From positions 1 through 7,443 of the forward strand of contig NZ_CALHGG010000029.1 of NCBI RefSeq assembly GCF_938029845.1: a stretch of DNA of 7,443 nucleotides. Reading direction: 5' to 3'. The notes under the pieces were generated by a model. That model did no database searches. It saw only the letters and a list, made by a program, of their open reading frames with translations, and was not told the origin of the DNA. The stretch comes from an uncultured Capnocytophaga sp. GTDB taxonomy: Bacteria > Bacteroidota > Bacteroidia > Flavobacteriales > Flavobacteriaceae. Shown one piece after another: positions 6,539-7,443 of the stretch (position 1 is the first letter of the stretch; each line of letters begins with the position of its first letter). Position numbers and translations under genes: made by a program.

Positions 6539-6585
6539 AAACTCCCCGTGGTGCGAGCCGCACAGGCGGTTACCATGGGGAGTTT
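6539..6585. terminator. Bidirectional hairpin terminator between convergent genes
   Basis: The arms AAACTCCCCGTGGT (6539-6552) and ACCATGGGGAGTTT (6572-6585) pair over 14 bases with one G-T wobble. Inside, AGCCGC (6556-6561) and GCGGTT (6566-6571) form a second stem on an ACAG loop, leaving only a 3-base bulge (GCG, 6553-6555). On the plus strand the stem runs into TTTCTACTATTATT; on the minus strand it runs into TTTTTCT. It lies between the RNA ligase stop (6500) and the protease stop (6592), so it can end both transcripts. An alternative inner pairing, GTGCG/CGCAC (6551-6555 with 6559-6563), is also possible. Confidence 0.85.
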
Positions 6586-6591
6586 CTACTA

Positions 6592-7443
6592 TTATTGTGC
6601 CTCTCGGGTTATTCTGATTTTCCTCAGCCATAGACCTACGCCAAGGTACAACAGACAAGGGATCATCCCCGAAACAGGAGAAATGAGTATATGTTTGCCA
6701 GTTTCGATAAGAATATGCTTATCATATATCAGATTATTGATAGTGGTATCCTCAATAGCGTGCATCCACACTCCAGGCCAGATCGATTTCGTAAGACGGA
6801 AAAGTTCGGTGTACATTACTGTCCATGAGATGCAACACACCAATGCCATGATGCAAAAAGTTACTTTGTCGTAAGGGAATACAGCAAATAGCTGTTCTGG
6901 TTTTAGAAAATAAAAGAAGTAAGGCCAATGCCACGAGCACCACACTATCCCCACAATAAGGTAGAGCCATACATCCTTAATCTTCAAACTGAGCAAACGA
7001 GCGGTGAGATATCCCCGCCACGCTGATTCTTCAAAGAAATTCTTTACAAATTCCGCTACTACAAAGATGCCAAACCCACCGAGGTAGTCCGTCCACCGGA
7101 TTTGTATATCCAGCCAGCCCAAAAGCTCCCCTATAAGCAGGGTAACGGCAATCACCGCAGGATAAATAAGCGTAGCCACTCCATACCAACGTAAGTTTTT
7201 CTTGATAAGCGGACGCAAACCCGCATCGCGCCAACCATCGCCCATGAAGGTACGTAATACGAGCCAAGTAAGCAGGGGAGCCACTATAAAAATACCCATT
7301 CCACTTGTACCATTGCTGGTATCGCTGAAATCACCTGTCGTTTCCCCCGTAAGAGCATCTACCCATACGCCTACCCAACCACAGCTGAGGGCTACGAGAA
7401 TAAAAATACATAAATTTCTAATGGTTCGTGCTTGATGCTTCAT
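6592..7443 (-). CDS. CPBP-family intramembrane glutamic endopeptidase
   Basis: This 283-residue polytopic membrane protein has the three CPBP (Abi/Rce1-like) motifs. Motif 1 is E138-E139-S-A-W-R143 (FFEESAWRGYL), where the glutamate is the predicted catalytic residue. Motif 2 is W168-C-S-W-H172 (the FxxxH position, with Trp in place of Phe). Motif 3 is H228-A-I-E-D232 (MHAIEDTTIN). Hydrophobic helices are visible at about 9-30, 48-65, 86-110, 120-136, 157-178, 195-213 and 255-273. The family includes CAAX-type prenyl protease relatives and bacterial proteins linked to bacteriocin self-immunity or membrane-protein cleavage; nothing nearby indicates which applies. The ATG occupies the last three bases of the window (MKHQARTIRN), giving a plausible cytosolic tail before helix 1, but an upstream in-frame start cannot be excluded. 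It converges on the RNA ligase gene across the hairpin at 6539-6585. Confidence 0.85.
   Translation of the reverse strand: MKHQARTIRNLCIFILVALSCGWVGVWVDALTGETTGDFSDTSNGTSGMGIFIVAPLLTWLVLRTFMGDGWRDAGLRPLIKKNLRWYGVATLIYPAVIAVTLLIGELLGWLDIQIRWTDYLGGFGIFVVAEFVKNFFEESAWRGYLTARLLSLKIKDVWLYLIVGIVWCSWHWPYFFYFLKPEQLFAVFPYDKVTFCIMALVCCISWTVMYTELFRLTKSIWPGVWMHAIEDTTINNLIYDKHILIETGKHILISPVSGMIPCLLYLGVGLWLRKIRITREAQ

Noticed and set aside
6548..6874. Plus-strand reading frame starting in the hairpin and running opposite the protease gene
   Set aside because: It overlaps the terminator and lies antisense to a protein with clear family motifs; its translation looks like no known protein.

Overview
The window looks like chromosomal DNA of a member of the Bacteroidota, probably Flavobacteriia. 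A Capnocytophaga-like oral organism is my guess from protein style and base composition, not a proven assignment. Support for the phylum comes from two good matches to the Bacteroidota promoter (TAnnTTTG -7 box with a TTG-type -33 box 19-20 bases upstream), A/T-rich leaders without clear Shine-Dalgarno sequences, and secreted proteins of the DKNYY, MORN_2 and YD-like kinds common in that phylum.

Layout. Bases 1-2106 hold two closely spaced rightward genes for secreted, low-G+C proteins: a 5'-truncated YD-motif protein and a DKNYY-type protein. A rightward DinB-fold metalloprotein gene (2149-2613) follows. It meets head-on a leftward gene for a secreted protein made almost entirely of MORN_2 repeats (2610-3866), and the two stop codons share bases. 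A short divergent intergenic region (3867-4022) carries one promoter for the MORN gene and one for the next rightward gene. That gene encodes an AlbA_2/Schlafen-type, RecG-like GHKL ATPase regulator and is broken by a frameshift inside its ATPase domain (4023-5338). An ATP-dependent RNA ligase of the DRB0094/Rnl5 kind (5442-6500), with all nucleotidyltransferase motifs visible, follows. It ends at a long hairpin that can terminate transcription from both sides. A leftward CPBP-family intramembrane protease gene (6592-7443) reaches the window edge.

No mobile element, tRNA, rRNA or CRISPR array was seen. No stretch longer than about 160 bases lacks a gene. The genes do not form an obvious single pathway. 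The left part is a set of envelope or secreted repeat proteins, and the right part pairs a decayed nucleic-acid-linked regulator with an RNA repair enzyme. The most notable items are the RNA ligase, the specific lesion in its neighbour, the matched divergent promoters with an inverted repeat around one of them, and the bidirectional hairpin.
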